A stretch of DNA of 64,000 nucleotides, taken from contig NZ_JAKNDA010000002.1 of assembly GCF_023155095.1 (NCBI RefSeq), forward strand, positions 372,001-436,000, read 5' to 3'. Source of the DNA: Idiomarina aminovorans (GTDB lineage Bacteria; Pseudomonadota; Gammaproteobacteria; Enterobacterales; Alteromonadaceae). A program made the position numbers and the translations under genes. The notes below the pieces were generated by a model. That model was not told where the DNA came from. It was given only the letters and a program-made list of their open reading frames with translations, and searched no databases. Below, piece after piece: positions 56,136 through 64,000 of the stretch. Position 1 is the first letter of the stretch, and the number at the start of each line of letters is the position of its first letter.

Positions 56136-57431
56136 ATGAAAAAGCTCGTTATTAGCTTAATACTGGCCAGCGGCCTGGGTTTCACTACCCATTCTGCTGC
56201 ACAGCAGTCGCCGGTAAAAGTCAGCAGTGACTTAGAAGCTCAGGTTATTGAGTGGCGTCGTCATATTCATGCCAACCCGGAATTGAGTAACCGCGAATTT
56301 GAGACCGCTAAAATGGTGGCTGAGCATTTGCGTTCTCTGGGTATGGATGTAGAAACGGGTGTGGCTCACACCGGCGTTGTGGGCCTGCTTAAAGGCGGTA
56401 AACCGGGCCCTACCATTGCGCTGCGTGCGGACATGGATGCATTGCCGGTAACTGAACAAACCGACGTGCCATTTAAATCAACGGTTAAATCAGAATTTCG
56501 GGGTAACGAAGTGGGCGTGATGCATGCCTGCGGACACGACACTCACGTGGCTATGCTAATGGGTGCGGCAGAAAAATTAGCCGAAGTGAAAGGTGAACTG
56601 GCCGGTAACGTGATGTTTATCTTTCAGCCAGCAGAAGAGGGCGCGCCGGAAGGTGAGGAAGGTGGCGCTGAATTAATGTTGAAAGAAGGTCTGTTTGCTG
56701 ACCTAATAGCCGAAAACAAACCAGAAAAAGTTTTTGGTATTCACGTGTGGGCTGGTTTCCCGACAGGCCATGTTGGTTACAGAAAAGGCCCGCTGATGGC
56801 TTCTGCAGACCGGTTCGAAATTAAAGTTAAAGGAAAGCAGGCGCACGGCTCAGCCCCATGGACCGGGGTTGATCCTATTGTGACTTCAGCACAAATTATT
56901 AATAACGCACAAACTATTATCAGCCGCCAGACCAATATTACAAAGGCACCGGCGGTGCTGTCGTTTGGTATTGTCGATGGTGGTGTGCGCAATAACATCA
57001 TTCCTGACGAAGTGACATTAATTGGCACCATCCGTAACTTTGATATGGATATTCGTTCGGATATTCACGATAAATTAACGCTTACCGCAGAGAAAACGGC
57101 TGAAGCGAACGGTGCAGAAGCGCATGTTCACGTTGATTTAGGCTACCCGGTCACCCGTAACGACGAAAACCTGGTTGAGCAAATGTTGCCGATAACCCGA
57201 GCCGTTGCCGGTGCTGATAAAGTGCAGGAAGTGCCATTAGTGACAGGTGCGGAAGACTTTTCGTACTATGCACTGGAAGTGCCCGGTATGTTCGTGTTCT
57301 TAGGGGTTACTCCACCAGAGCGTGATATGGCCAGCGAGCCCAGTAACCATTCGCCGCACTTTTATGCGGATGAAGATGCGCTTAAAACGGGCGTTGCGCT
57401 GTATGTAAATTGGGCTCTGGAATCACTGTAA
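56136..57431 (+). CDS. Exported M20D-family amidohydrolase/carboxypeptidase
   Basis: A 431-residue metal hydrolase in the IAA-amino acid/aminoacylase-like M20D family. AGGAG at 56124-56128 fixes ATG 56136, giving a signal peptide ending HSAAQQ. Motifs: LRADMDALPV, MHACGHDTHVAMLMG (metal His and Asp), FIFQPAEEGAPEGEEGG (Glu) and the dimerisation domain near HGSAPWTGVDPI. The enzyme probably releases amino acids from acylated or peptide substrates in the periplasm. It is followed one base later by mltF. Confidence 0.92.
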   Translation: MKKLVISLILASGLGFTTHSAAQQSPVKVSSDLEAQVIEWRRHIHANPELSNREFETAKMVAEHLRSLGMDVETGVAHTGVVGLLKGGKPGPTIALRADMDALPVTEQTDVPFKSTVKSEFRGNEVGVMHACGHDTHVAMLMGAAEKLAEVKGELAGNVMFIFQPAEEGAPEGEEGGAELMLKEGLFADLIAENKPEKVFGIHVWAGFPTGHVGYRKGPLMASADRFEIKVKGKQAHGSAPWTGVDPIVTSAQIINNAQTIISRQTNITKAPAVLSFGIVDGGVRNNIIPDEVTLIGTIRNFDMDIRSDIHDKLTLTAEKTAEANGAEAHVHVDLGYPVTRNDENLVEQMLPITRAVAGADKVQEVPLVTGAEDFSYYALEVPGMFVFLGVTPPERDMASEPSNHSPHFYADEDALKTGVALYVNWALESL

Positions 57432-57432
57432 T

Positions 57433-58800
57433 ATGCCCAAATCTGCAGTATCGCTGTTCGTTTTTTTGTGTTTTGCCGTTAGTCTGATAACGGCCTGCAC
57501 GCCTCAGACCCGCCCCAATGCCATGACCGTGGTTCAAGAACGTCAGGTATTGCGGGTGGGAACCTTAATTAATCCGACCAGCTATTACTTTGACCACGAC
57601 CGTGAGCAAGGATTTGAGTATGACTTAGCCAAACGTTTTGCTGCTCGCTTAGGTGTTGAGCTGGAGATGGTACCACGGTTTGACGTGAACGACTTGTTTA
57701 CCATGCTGCGTCGCGGCGAAGTGGATATTGTTGCTGCGGGTCTTGACCGCACTTCGACGCGTGCCCGGCTGTTTCGTTTTAGTCCACCCTACGACATTAT
57801 TAGCCAGAAAGTGGTTTTTAAGCAGGGATCGCGGCAACGTCCGCGTGACCTGCAGCAAATTACCGATGGGGAAATTGTAGTGGTGGAAGGCAGCTCGCAC
57901 CATGAGTTTTTGCAAAGCTTAGGTGAAAGCATTCCCACCTTAAAGTGGCGCACGACGCGCGATCACGATGCGGTGGAATTGCTGCAAATGGTCATTAAAG
58001 AAGAGATTGATTACACCATTACCGACAGTACGGCGCTGGATATTCAACGCCGTTTTCATCCGGATTTAAGTGTAGCTTTTACGGTAAAGCATGATCAGGA
58101 TATTGCCTGGGCGTTACCGCAAGGTACTGACGACTCGTTGTTCTCGGCGGTGGTGGAATATTTTGGAGAAATTCGTTCCAGTGGCCGTTTAGCGTATATC
58201 AAAGAGCAGCATTTTGGTCATGTAAAGCAGTTTAACTATGTGACTACCAGCTTATTTATAGAGGCGGTTGAGCGAGTTTTACCGGGTTATATCGAAACCT
58301 TTAAAGAGCATTCAGGCTCGCTTGACTGGCGCTTGCTGGCCGCCATTTCTTATCAGGAATCGCTGTGGAACCCAAGAGCGGTATCACCTACCGGTGTGCG
58401 TGGCATGATGATGCTGACTCTGCCGACGGCAAAGGCGATGGGTGTTAAAAGTCGACTGAATGCCGAGCAGAGTATCCGTGGTGGTGCGCGCTATCTGGAG
58501 CGTATGTTAAACCGGGTGCCGGCAAGAATTCCGCAACCCGACAGAACCTGGTTTTCCCTCGCGGCTTATAATATAGGGTTCGGTCATTTAGAAGATGCCC
58601 GCATTATCACCGAGCGTCAGGGAGGTAACCCCGACCGCTGGGTAGATGTGAAAAAACGCTTACCTTTGCTGCGGCAAAAGCAGTTTTACCGTCACACTCG
58701 TTACGGCTTTGCCAGGGGCGATGAGCCGGTTACCTATGTGGGTAATATTCGTCGCTTTTACGACACATTAAAATATTTGGATGAACAGGGGCGACTGTAA
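57433..58800 (+). CDS. mltF: Membrane-bound lytic murein transglycosylase F (MltF)
   Basis: A 455-residue outer-membrane-anchored enzyme that cleaves peptidoglycan to give 1,6-anhydro ends. Signal peptide ends SLITAC (lipobox). Residues about 35-265 form a periplasmic solute-binding-like regulatory domain (RVGTLINPTSYYFDHDREQGFEYDLAKRFA). The SLT catalytic domain follows, with YQESLWNPRAVSPTGVRGMMMLT and Glu309 as the catalytic residue. The stop lies 10 bases before a hairpin repeat. Confidence 0.96.
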   Translation: MPKSAVSLFVFLCFAVSLITACTPQTRPNAMTVVQERQVLRVGTLINPTSYYFDHDREQGFEYDLAKRFAARLGVELEMVPRFDVNDLFTMLRRGEVDIVAAGLDRTSTRARLFRFSPPYDIISQKVVFKQGSRQRPRDLQQITDGEIVVVEGSSHHEFLQSLGESIPTLKWRTTRDHDAVELLQMVIKEEIDYTITDSTALDIQRRFHPDLSVAFTVKHDQDIAWALPQGTDDSLFSAVVEYFGEIRSSGRLAYIKEQHFGHVKQFNYVTTSLFIEAVERVLPGYIETFKEHSGSLDWRLLAAISYQESLWNPRAVSPTGVRGMMMLTLPTAKAMGVKSRLNAEQSIRGGARYLERMLNRVPARIPQPDRTWFSLAAYNIGFGHLEDARIITERQGGNPDRWVDVKKRLPLLRQKQFYRHTRYGFARGDEPVTYVGNIRRFYDTLKYLDEQGRL

Positions 58801-58807
58801 TTCGCGT

Positions 58808-58829
58808 AGCCTGACATTCATGTCAGGCT
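58808..58829. repeat. Hairpin repeat between mltF and rfaH
   Basis: CCTGACAT-TC-ATGTCAGG (58810-58827), extended by AG/CT pairing. It lies between two convergent genes and may act as their terminator. The rfaH stop codon (58825-58823) is inside it. Confidence 0.9.
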
Positions 58830-59323
58830 TGGAATTGAAGTTCCTTGTAACTGAAGTTGGCTTTGACTTCTTTTTGCATCCATTCCAGCATGACAAAGCA
58901 ACGCGATTCGCCATCTAATTTGATAATTTTAGCAAGGAACCCACGGAATGGCCCTTGCTGAACTTCGACGGTATCGCCCACTTTCGGTGCTTGCTCGTCG
59001 GTTAGCTGATCCACACCGCGCATTTGATCAACCCAGCTTTGTGGCACCTTGGGCATGTTGTCGCCAAAACGAAGCACCCCGGCAACGCCATAAGTGCTGC
59101 GCAGCTTATAGAACTGTTCGATAATGTCATCGGGCTTGACAAAGACATAGCCCGGAAACATTCGCTCTACCACCGATGTACGCACACCACGACGAACCTT
59201 TTTAACCGTTAATTCCGGCGCAAACACCCCAAACCCCTGATTTTCCAGATTCAGTATAGCCCGTTCTTCCTGTTTAGGTTTGGTTCGTACGATGTACCAG
59301 ACATCAGATTCGAGTTCGTTCAT
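58823..59323 (-). CDS. rfaH: RfaH-type transcription antiterminator (NusG paralog)
   Basis: 166 residues, matching E. coli RfaH (162). The NGN domain (about 6-105) begins WYIVRTKPKQEERAILNLENQGF and includes VERMFPGYVFVK; a short KOW domain follows (VGDTVEVQQGPFRGFLAKI). RfaH recruits itself to operons with an ops element, chiefly LPS and capsule operons, so it may control the glycan locus at the other end of this window. ATG 59323 is chosen for AAGGA at 59331-59335 and the conserved start of the NGN fold. The stop lies in a hairpin repeat. Confidence 0.87.
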   Translation of the reverse strand: MNELESDVWYIVRTKPKQEERAILNLENQGFGVFAPELTVKKVRRGVRTSVVERMFPGYVFVKPDDIIEQFYKLRSTYGVAGVLRFGDNMPKVPQSWVDQMRGVDQLTDEQAPKVGDTVEVQQGPFRGFLAKIIKLDGESRCFVMLEWMQKEVKANFSYKELQFQA

Positions 59324-59474
59324 AACAGGTCCTTTTGTTCGTGGGTGATGGATCGTTCCATATTCAGTTGAGTTACGCAAATTAGGGCTATAGGCCTCTT
59401 AAAAAATCATTGCAAAAAACGGGGGCGGAAAGGTAAGCTAATTAGGTATTTTGATGCAATAAAGGCCTAAGTCT

Positions 59475-59612
59475 ATGCGAACCAACCGCCTCAGACGTGA
59501 AAACAACGAACGCCGCCGCGCTGTTATCCGCAAGCGCAGACAGCGCATTATCGATCGCCGCGAAAAGTGGTTTCGCATCGTTAACCGCGAAGGTACTTCA
59601 AAAGTCGAATAG
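59475..59612 (+). CDS. Hypothetical 45-residue arginine-rich protein
   Basis: The frame MRTNRLRR...GTSKVE has 15 arginines in 45 residues, mostly CGC, with a central RRRAVIRKRRQR. No cysteines or membrane segments are present. AAAGG at 59461-59465 could be the ribosome site. The TAG stop (59610-59612) coincides with the flank of a hairpin-repeat pair, as for several real genes here. Codon use is consistent (a strong CGC bias), which speaks for real coding. RNA binding would fit the charge. Family not recognised. Confidence 0.5.
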   Translation: MRTNRLRRENNERRRAVIRKRRQRIIDRREKWFRIVNREGTSKVE

Positions 59613-59664
59613 CTTAACGTTTACGTCAGGTTAAATATTCGACCTGACATGAATGTCAGCCTAC
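59609..59664. repeat. Hairpin repeat, inverted pair 4 (partly degenerate)
   Basis: CTTAACGT-TT-ACGTCAGG (59613-59630, two changes in the left arm) and CCTGACAT-GA-ATGTCAGC (59643-59660), separated by 12 bases without the exact GATATC. The flanks ATAG and CTAC are kept. Confidence 0.85.
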
Positions 59665-59710
59665 TGTATAATCTGCCAGCAAAAATCGTCCAGCTTTGGA
59701 GACCTTGCTT

Positions 59711-62700
59711 GTGGAAATCTACCGCGGTGCACCTGCCTTATCAGCCTTCAAAACAACGAAGCAACTTGAACAACTGAAACAGGCAGGCATTCCTGTCAAA
59801 GAGCTGTATGCTGAGTATCAACACTTTGTTGATTTGCATAATAAACTCAGCGATGAGCATCGCTCGGTATTAGTCCAACTGCTGAAATATGGTCCTGAAC
59901 TGCCGGCGCATGACCCGCAAGGTGCCTTAATATTAGTAACCCCGCGCATTGGTACCATTTCTCCCTGGGCCTCAAAAGCCACTGACATTGCCCACAATTG
60001 TGGTTTAAAAAGCATCCACCGGGTAGAACGTGGCGTGGCTTTTTATCTGCAGGGTGATTTATCGGCTGAAGAACTGAAACAAGCGGCAGCCCTGTTGCAT
60101 GATCGTATGACCGAAAGCGTTTTGTACGATATGGATGACGCGCGACAGCTGTTCCGCTCACAGGAACCCCAGCCGTTATCTTCGGTCGATATTCTGGCCG
60201 GCGGTCGCGAAGCCTTGTCAGAAGCGAACATCACGCTAGGGCTGGCACTGGCTGATGACGAGATGGATTATCTGGTCGATAACTTCCGCAAGCTGGATCG
60301 CAACCCCAACGACATTGAGCTTTATATGTTTGCCCAGGCAAACTCCGAGCATTGTCGTCACAAAATTTTTAACGCGGACTGGACTATCGATGGTGTCGAG
60401 CAGCCGAAATCGCTGTTCAAAATGATTAAAAACACCTTTGAAACTACGCCCAATTACGTGCTCTCTGCCTACAAAGACAATGCGGCCGTTATGGAAGGCC
60501 ATGAAGCCGGGCGTTTTTATCCGCAACCGGACAGCCTGAGCTATGGCTACAGCCACGAGCCGGTGCATATTTTGATGAAGGTGGAAACTCACAATCACCC
60601 AACGGCTATTTCCCCATACCCGGGTGCGGCTACCGGCTCTGGTGGTGAAATCCGGGATGAAGGCGCTACCGGCGTCGGTTCTAAGCCCAAAGCGGGGCTG
60701 GTGGGCTTTAGTGTTTCTAACCTGAATATTCCGGGCTTTAAGCAGCCGTGGGAAGAGAATTACGGTAAACCGGCCCGTATTGTATCGGCGCTGGATATTA
60801 TGCTGGAAGGCCCGTTAGGCGGCGCTGCGTTTAATAACGAATTTGGTCGTCCTGCTTTGACCGGTTACTTTCGTACCTACGAGCAAACGGTCGACAGCCA
60901 CAATGGTCGTGAAACCCGTGGTTACCACAAGCCGATTATGATTGCCGGTGGGTTGGGTAACATCCGCGAAGCGCACGTGCAAAAAGGTGACATTCCGGTT
61001 GGTGCTAAGTTGGTAGTGTTAGGTGGTCCGGCTATGAACATTGGCTTAGGTGGCAGTGCTGCGTCCTCTATGGCGTCGGGGGAGTCTACTGAAGATTTGG
61101 ATTTTGCCTCAGTTCAGCGCGAGAATCCGGAAATGGAGCGCCGCTGTCAGGAAGTCATTGACCGCTGCTGGCAATTGGGTGCCGACAACCCTATTGCCTT
61201 TATTCATGACGTTGGTGCTGGTGGCTTATCCAATGCGATGCCGGAGCTGGTGAGCGACGGTGGCCGTGGTGGTCGCTTTGAACTGCGTGATATTCCGAAT
61301 GACGAGCCGGGCATGACGCCGCTGGAAATTTGGTGTAACGAGTCGCAGGAACGCTACGTTATGGCCATTGCTCCGCAAAATATGGCGCGTTTTGAAGCGC
61401 TGTGTGAGCGCGAACGCGCGGAATACGCGGTCATTGGTGAAGCTACTGAAGAGCTGACTATTTTACTCAACGACGCCAAGTTTTCGAATCAGCCGATTGA
61501 TTTATCGCTGGATATTTTATTAGGCAAACCGCCGAAAATGCACCGCGATGTCGGCAAGGCTCAGGCTGAAGGTACGCCTTTGCATCTGGAAGCTGCTGAG
61601 CTGAACGATGCGGCTGACCGCTTATTGCGGTTACCAGCCATTGCCGAGAAAACCTTCTTAATTACCATTGGTGACCGCAGTGTCACCGGCTTGGTGGCGC
61701 GTGATCAAATGGTGGGACCGTGGCAGATTCCGGTTGCTGATGTTGCGGTAACGGCGGCCAGTTATGACAGTTACCATGGTGAAGCGATGGCGATGGGTGA
61801 GCGTACACCACTGGCGTTGTTAAACTTTGGGGCGTCGGCACGGATGGCCGTAGCTGAGTCTCTGACCAACATTGCTGCTGCTGATATTGGCGATTTAAAA
61901 CGCATTAAATTATCCGCCAACTGGATGGCAGCTGCAGGACACCCGGGTGAAGACGCCGGTTTGTACGAGGCCGTTAAAGCCGTGGGCGAAGAGTTGTGTC
62001 CTGAGCTGGGTATTACCATTCCGGTCGGCAAAGATTCTATGTCGATGAAAACTCAGTGGCAGGAAGACGGTGAAGACAAAGCGGTTACCGCGCCAATGAG
62101 CCTGGTAATCACCGCTTTTGGGCGAGTGAATGATATTCGCACAACCTTAACGCCGCAACTGCGCACCGACAAAGGCCAGTCGCATTTAATTCTGATTGAT
62201 TTAGGTAAAGGTCAGAACCGGTTAGGCGGCTCTGCACTGGCGCAGGTGTATCAGCAGTTAGGTCAGCGCACGCCGGATTTAGACGACACTGACGCCTTTA
62301 AAACCTTTTTCAATACCACCCAGCAGTTGGTGACCGAGGGCCGTTTACTGGCCTACCACGACCGCTCCGACGGTGGCTTGTTCACTACTGTCGCGGAAAT
62401 GGCTTTTGCCGGAAACTGCGGTGCGACAGTCGCGCTGGACGAGTTAGGTGAAGACAACTTGGCGACTCTATTTAATGAAGAGCTGGGTGCTGTCATTCAG
62501 GTCAGTGATGAGCAATATCAGCAAGTGATGGAGGCTTACAAAGCCGCCGGTCTGGGTGACTGTGTTAAACGGATTGGTGAGCCGACCCATGAAGACGCTA
62601 TTGTCTTTACTCGGAACGGACAGGATGTGCTCGCGCAAAGCCGCACACACTGGCGCACGGTATGGGCAGAAACTACGCACCAAATGCAGTGCCTGCGTGA

Positions 62701-63598
62701 TAATCCGGTGTGTGCTGACGAAGAGTTCCGCTTGAAACAGCGTGCTGATAACCCGGGGTTACTGGCCGACTTAACGTTTGACCCTTCGGAAGATGTGGCG
62801 GCACCTTATATTGCTAAAGGTGTGGCGCCTAAAGTCGCGATTCTGCGTGAGCAGGGTGTGAATTCGCATTATGAAATGGCAGCGGCCTTTGATCGTGCTG
62901 GATTTGAAGCCGTTGATGTTCACATGAGTGATATTCTGGCGGGGCGTGTGTCGCTGGATGACATGCAAGCGCTGGCAGCTTGTGGTGGCTTCTCTTATGG
63001 TGACGTATTAGGCGCCGGAGAGGGCTGGGCTAAGTCTATTCTGTTTAATGACCGAGCACGCGAGCAGTTTGAAGCCTTCTTTAAACGAAACGATACGCTG
63101 GCTCTGGGTGTGTGTAACGGTTGCCAGATGTTATCCACGCTGAAGTCTCTGATTCCGGGGACTGAGCACTGGCCGCGTTTTGTAACCAACCGCAGCGAGC
63201 GCTTTGAAGCACGCTTTAGTCTGGTTGAGGTTCAGGAGTCTAAATCTATATTCCTGGGTGATTTAGCCGGTTCGCGGATGCCCATTGCGGTGTCTCATGG
63301 TGAGGGCCGGGCTGAATTTGCTAACCCTCAGCAGCAGTCGCAACTGGAGCAAAGTGGACAGGTCGCCTTGCGTTATATTGATAACTGGGGCGAAGTGGCG
63401 GAGCAGTATCCGGCTAACCCGAACGGTTCACCCAAAGGTATTACGGCTGTGACCAGTGACGATGGACGTGTCACGGCGATGATGCCACACCCTGAACGTG
63501 TGTTCCGAACTGTTGCTAACAGCTGGCACCCGGACGAATGGGGCGAAGACAGCCCGTGGATGCGCATGTTCCGCAACGCCCGCAAGCACATCGGCTAG
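59711..63598 (+). CDS. purL: Phosphoribosylformylglycinamidine synthase (PurL)
   Basis: Converts FGAR, glutamine and ATP to FGAM in purine synthesis. With GTG at 59711 (GGAG 59698-59701) the protein has 1295 residues, the same as E. coli PurL, and starts [13 protein letters not shown]. The two AIR-synthase-type halves each have GxG-type ATP loops ([44 protein letters not shown]). The C-terminal class I glutaminase has the catalytic Cys in [10 protein letters not shown] and the His/Glu pair near MMPHPERVF. The large single-chain form is typical of Proteobacteria. Confidence 0.98.
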   Translation: MEIYRGAPALSAFKTTKQLEQLKQAGIPVKELYAEYQHFVDLHNKLSDEHRSVLVQLLKYGPELPAHDPQGALILVTPRIGTISPWASKATDIAHNCGLKSIHRVERGVAFYLQGDLSAEELKQAAALLHDRMTESVLYDMDDARQLFRSQEPQPLSSVDILAGGREALSEANITLGLALADDEMDYLVDNFRKLDRNPNDIELYMFAQANSEHCRHKIFNADWTIDGVEQPKSLFKMIKNTFETTPNYVLSAYKDNAAVMEGHEAGRFYPQPDSLSYGYSHEPVHILMKVETHNHPTAISPYPGAATGSGGEIRDEGATGVGSKPKAGLVGFSVSNLNIPGFKQPWEENYGKPARIVSALDIMLEGPLGGAAFNNEFGRPALTGYFRTYEQTVDSHNGRETRGYHKPIMIAGGLGNIREAHVQKGDIPVGAKLVVLGGPAMNIGLGGSAASSMASGESTEDLDFASVQRENPEMERRCQEVIDRCWQLGADNPIAFIHDVGAGGLSNAMPELVSDGGRGGRFELRDIPNDEPGMTPLEIWCNESQERYVMAIAPQNMARFEALCERERAEYAVIGEATEELTILLNDAKFSNQPIDLSLDILLGKPPKMHRDVGKAQAEGTPLHLEAAELNDAADRLLRLPAIAEKTFLITIGDRSVTGLVARDQMVGPWQIPVADVAVTAASYDSYHGEAMAMGERTPLALLNFGASARMAVAESLTNIAAADIGDLKRIKLSANWMAAAGHPGEDAGLYEAVKAVGEELCPELGITIPVGKDSMSMKTQWQEDGEDKAVTAPMSLVITAFGRVNDIRTTLTPQLRTDKGQSHLILIDLGKGQNRLGGSALAQVYQQLGQRTPDLDDTDAFKTFFNTTQQLVTEGRLLAYHDRSDGGLFTTVAEMAFAGNCGATVALDELGEDNLATLFNEELGAVIQVSDEQYQQVMEAYKAAGLGDCVKRIGEPTHEDAIVFTRNGQDVLAQSRTHWRTVWAETTHQMQCLRDNPVCADEEFRLKQRADNPGLLADLTFDPSEDVAAPYIAKGVAPKVAILREQGVNSHYEMAAAFDRAGFEAVDVHMSDILAGRVSLDDMQALAACGGFSYGDVLGAGEGWAKSILFNDRAREQFEAFFKRNDTLALGVCNGCQMLSTLKSLIPGTEHWPRFVTNRSERFEARFSLVEVQESKSIFLGDLAGSRMPIAVSHGEGRAEFANPQQQSQLEQSGQVALRYIDNWGEVAEQYPANPNGSPKGITAVTSDDGRVTAMMPHPERVFRTVANSWHPDEWGEDSPWMRMFRNARKHIG

Positions 63599-63698
63599 CG
63601 AGTGCTGGAGGTTGCAGGCACTCGCTATCCTGCCATCCATGGCCTTCGACACTCCTACAGCAGAAAGCCCACGGGTTCTTGCAGCTCGCGCCTGTCTT
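63597..63698. repeat. Second structured element after purL
   Basis: AGCGAGTGC (63597-63605) pairs with GCACTCGCT (63618-63626); further arms and a CCATCCATGG core follow, then AAAGCCCACGGGTTCTTGCAG. On the minus strand it shows the same CCATGGATGG core and conserved GGGTTC-like end as the element before guaB, so the two are probably distant relatives. No gene is visible within it. Confidence 0.5.
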
Positions 63699-63702
63699 GT
63701 AG

Positions 63703-63720
63703 ACTGACGTTTACGTCAGG
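63703..63720. repeat. Hairpin repeat, single unit
   Basis: ACTGACGT-TT-ACGTCAGG, one mismatch at the outer pair. It contains the TGA stop (63718-63716) of the minus-strand antidote gene. Confidence 0.85.
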
Positions 63721-63997
63721 TACGTGCTGTTATTTTTATACCTAACGCTTTCGTTACAGCTAGTACACTTTTAAGGGTTGGGTTGCCTTTGTCACTGAAG
63801 GATCGGTACAACTGCTCTCTGGAGAGCCCTGTTTCCTGTGCTAACGCTGTCATACCTTTTGCTTTCGCTGCGATGCCGATAGCGTTAGCGATATAACCTG
63901 CGTCTTCTGTTTCCAGAGCATCGGCAACGAAAGCTGCAACAGATTCTGCATCCGCTAAATAAGAGGCTGCATCAAATTTTCTGAAAGTCGTAGCCAT
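63716..63997 (-). CDS. HigA-like addiction-module antidote protein
   Basis: 93 residues with a helix-turn-helix at about 50-85 (GMTALAQETGLSREQLYRSFSDKGNPTLKSVLAVTKAL), the layout of the putative addiction module antidote family. The N-terminal half holds YLADAESVAAFVADALE, typical of the family. Its partner RelE/HigB-type toxin is normally encoded just before it, which would be beyond the right edge of the window. It is read towards purL and ends inside a hairpin repeat. Confidence 0.83.
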   Translation of the reverse strand: MATTFRKFDAASYLADAESVAAFVADALETEDAGYIANAIGIAAKAKGMTALAQETGLSREQLYRSFSDKGNPTLKSVLAVTKALGIKITART

Positions 63998-64000
63998 TGT

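Overview
The window looks like the chromosome of a marine gammaproteobacterium, most probably Idiomarina or a close Alteromonadales relative. This is an inference from gene content and gene style: guaBA, tadA, mltF, rfaH and purL of gammaproteobacterial type, an NhaC antiporter, large Oar-like TonB receptors, and a surface-polysaccharide locus joined to sulfate-activation genes. No rRNA, tRNA, CRISPR array or intact insertion sequence was seen.

Layout. 1-12918 is a surface-glycan locus. It starts with genes for a CMP-activated nonulosonic acid of the legionaminate type (neuB/legI, a NeuD-like acetyltransferase, a PtmE-like CBS-nucleotidyltransferase, a CMP-sugar synthetase). It continues with a GT52/polysialyltransferase-like gene, a tiny triple zinc-knuckle gene, a TviB/WbpO-type dehydrogenase, GT2 and GT4 glycosyltransferases, a Wzy-like polymerase, two epimerases and a PglC-like initiating phosphoglycosyl transferase. 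The middle of this block (about 3.5-11.3 kb) is strikingly AT-rich and uses several TTG starts, as expected of an exchanged O-antigen or capsule cassette. 13007-21832 holds the export and modification part: an SLBB export protein, a YjbE/YjbF/YjbG-YjbH (Gfc) operon in which the last two proteins are fused, and a WbpM/CapD-like 4,6-dehydratase. No Wzx flippase or Wzc/Wzz was seen.

21898-36422 joins pgi to sulfate activation (cysD, cysN, an SLC13 permease, later cysC and cysQ). Inserted among these are a secreted subtilisin with a P domain, a small secreted partner resembling the Aeromonas ASP chaperone, a TonB receptor and a TPR-sulfotransferase. No sulfite-producing reductase gene is present, so the likely use of the PAPS is sulfation of a surface glycan or an exported protein.

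36430-41830 is a small accessory stretch: a decayed hipBA facing an intact hipBA, a DUF5666 lipoprotein broken by an in-frame stop, a BrnT/BrnA module and a small lipoprotein. 42040-63598 is mostly conserved: guaB, guaA, a small outer-membrane barrel, an exported EEP-family hydrolase, two tandem Oar-like TonB receptors, NhaC, tadA, an exported M20 peptidase, mltF, rfaH, a tiny Arg-rich ORF and purL. The window ends in a HigA-like antidote gene.

Two kinds of dispersed repeat stand out. One is a family of 18-bp hairpins (stem CCTGACRT) with compensating arm changes, often in inverted pairs with a 12-bp spacer; seven genes end inside these hairpins, their flanks or their remnants. The other is a pair of larger structured elements sharing a CCATGGATGG-like core. 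The observations most worth a second look are the triple CCHC zinc-knuckle mini-protein (4658-4831), the hairpin repeats that supply stop codons, the sulfotransferase/protease/TonB neighbourhood, a G10 tract in a glycosyltransferase gene, and the in-frame stop in the DUF5666 lipoprotein.
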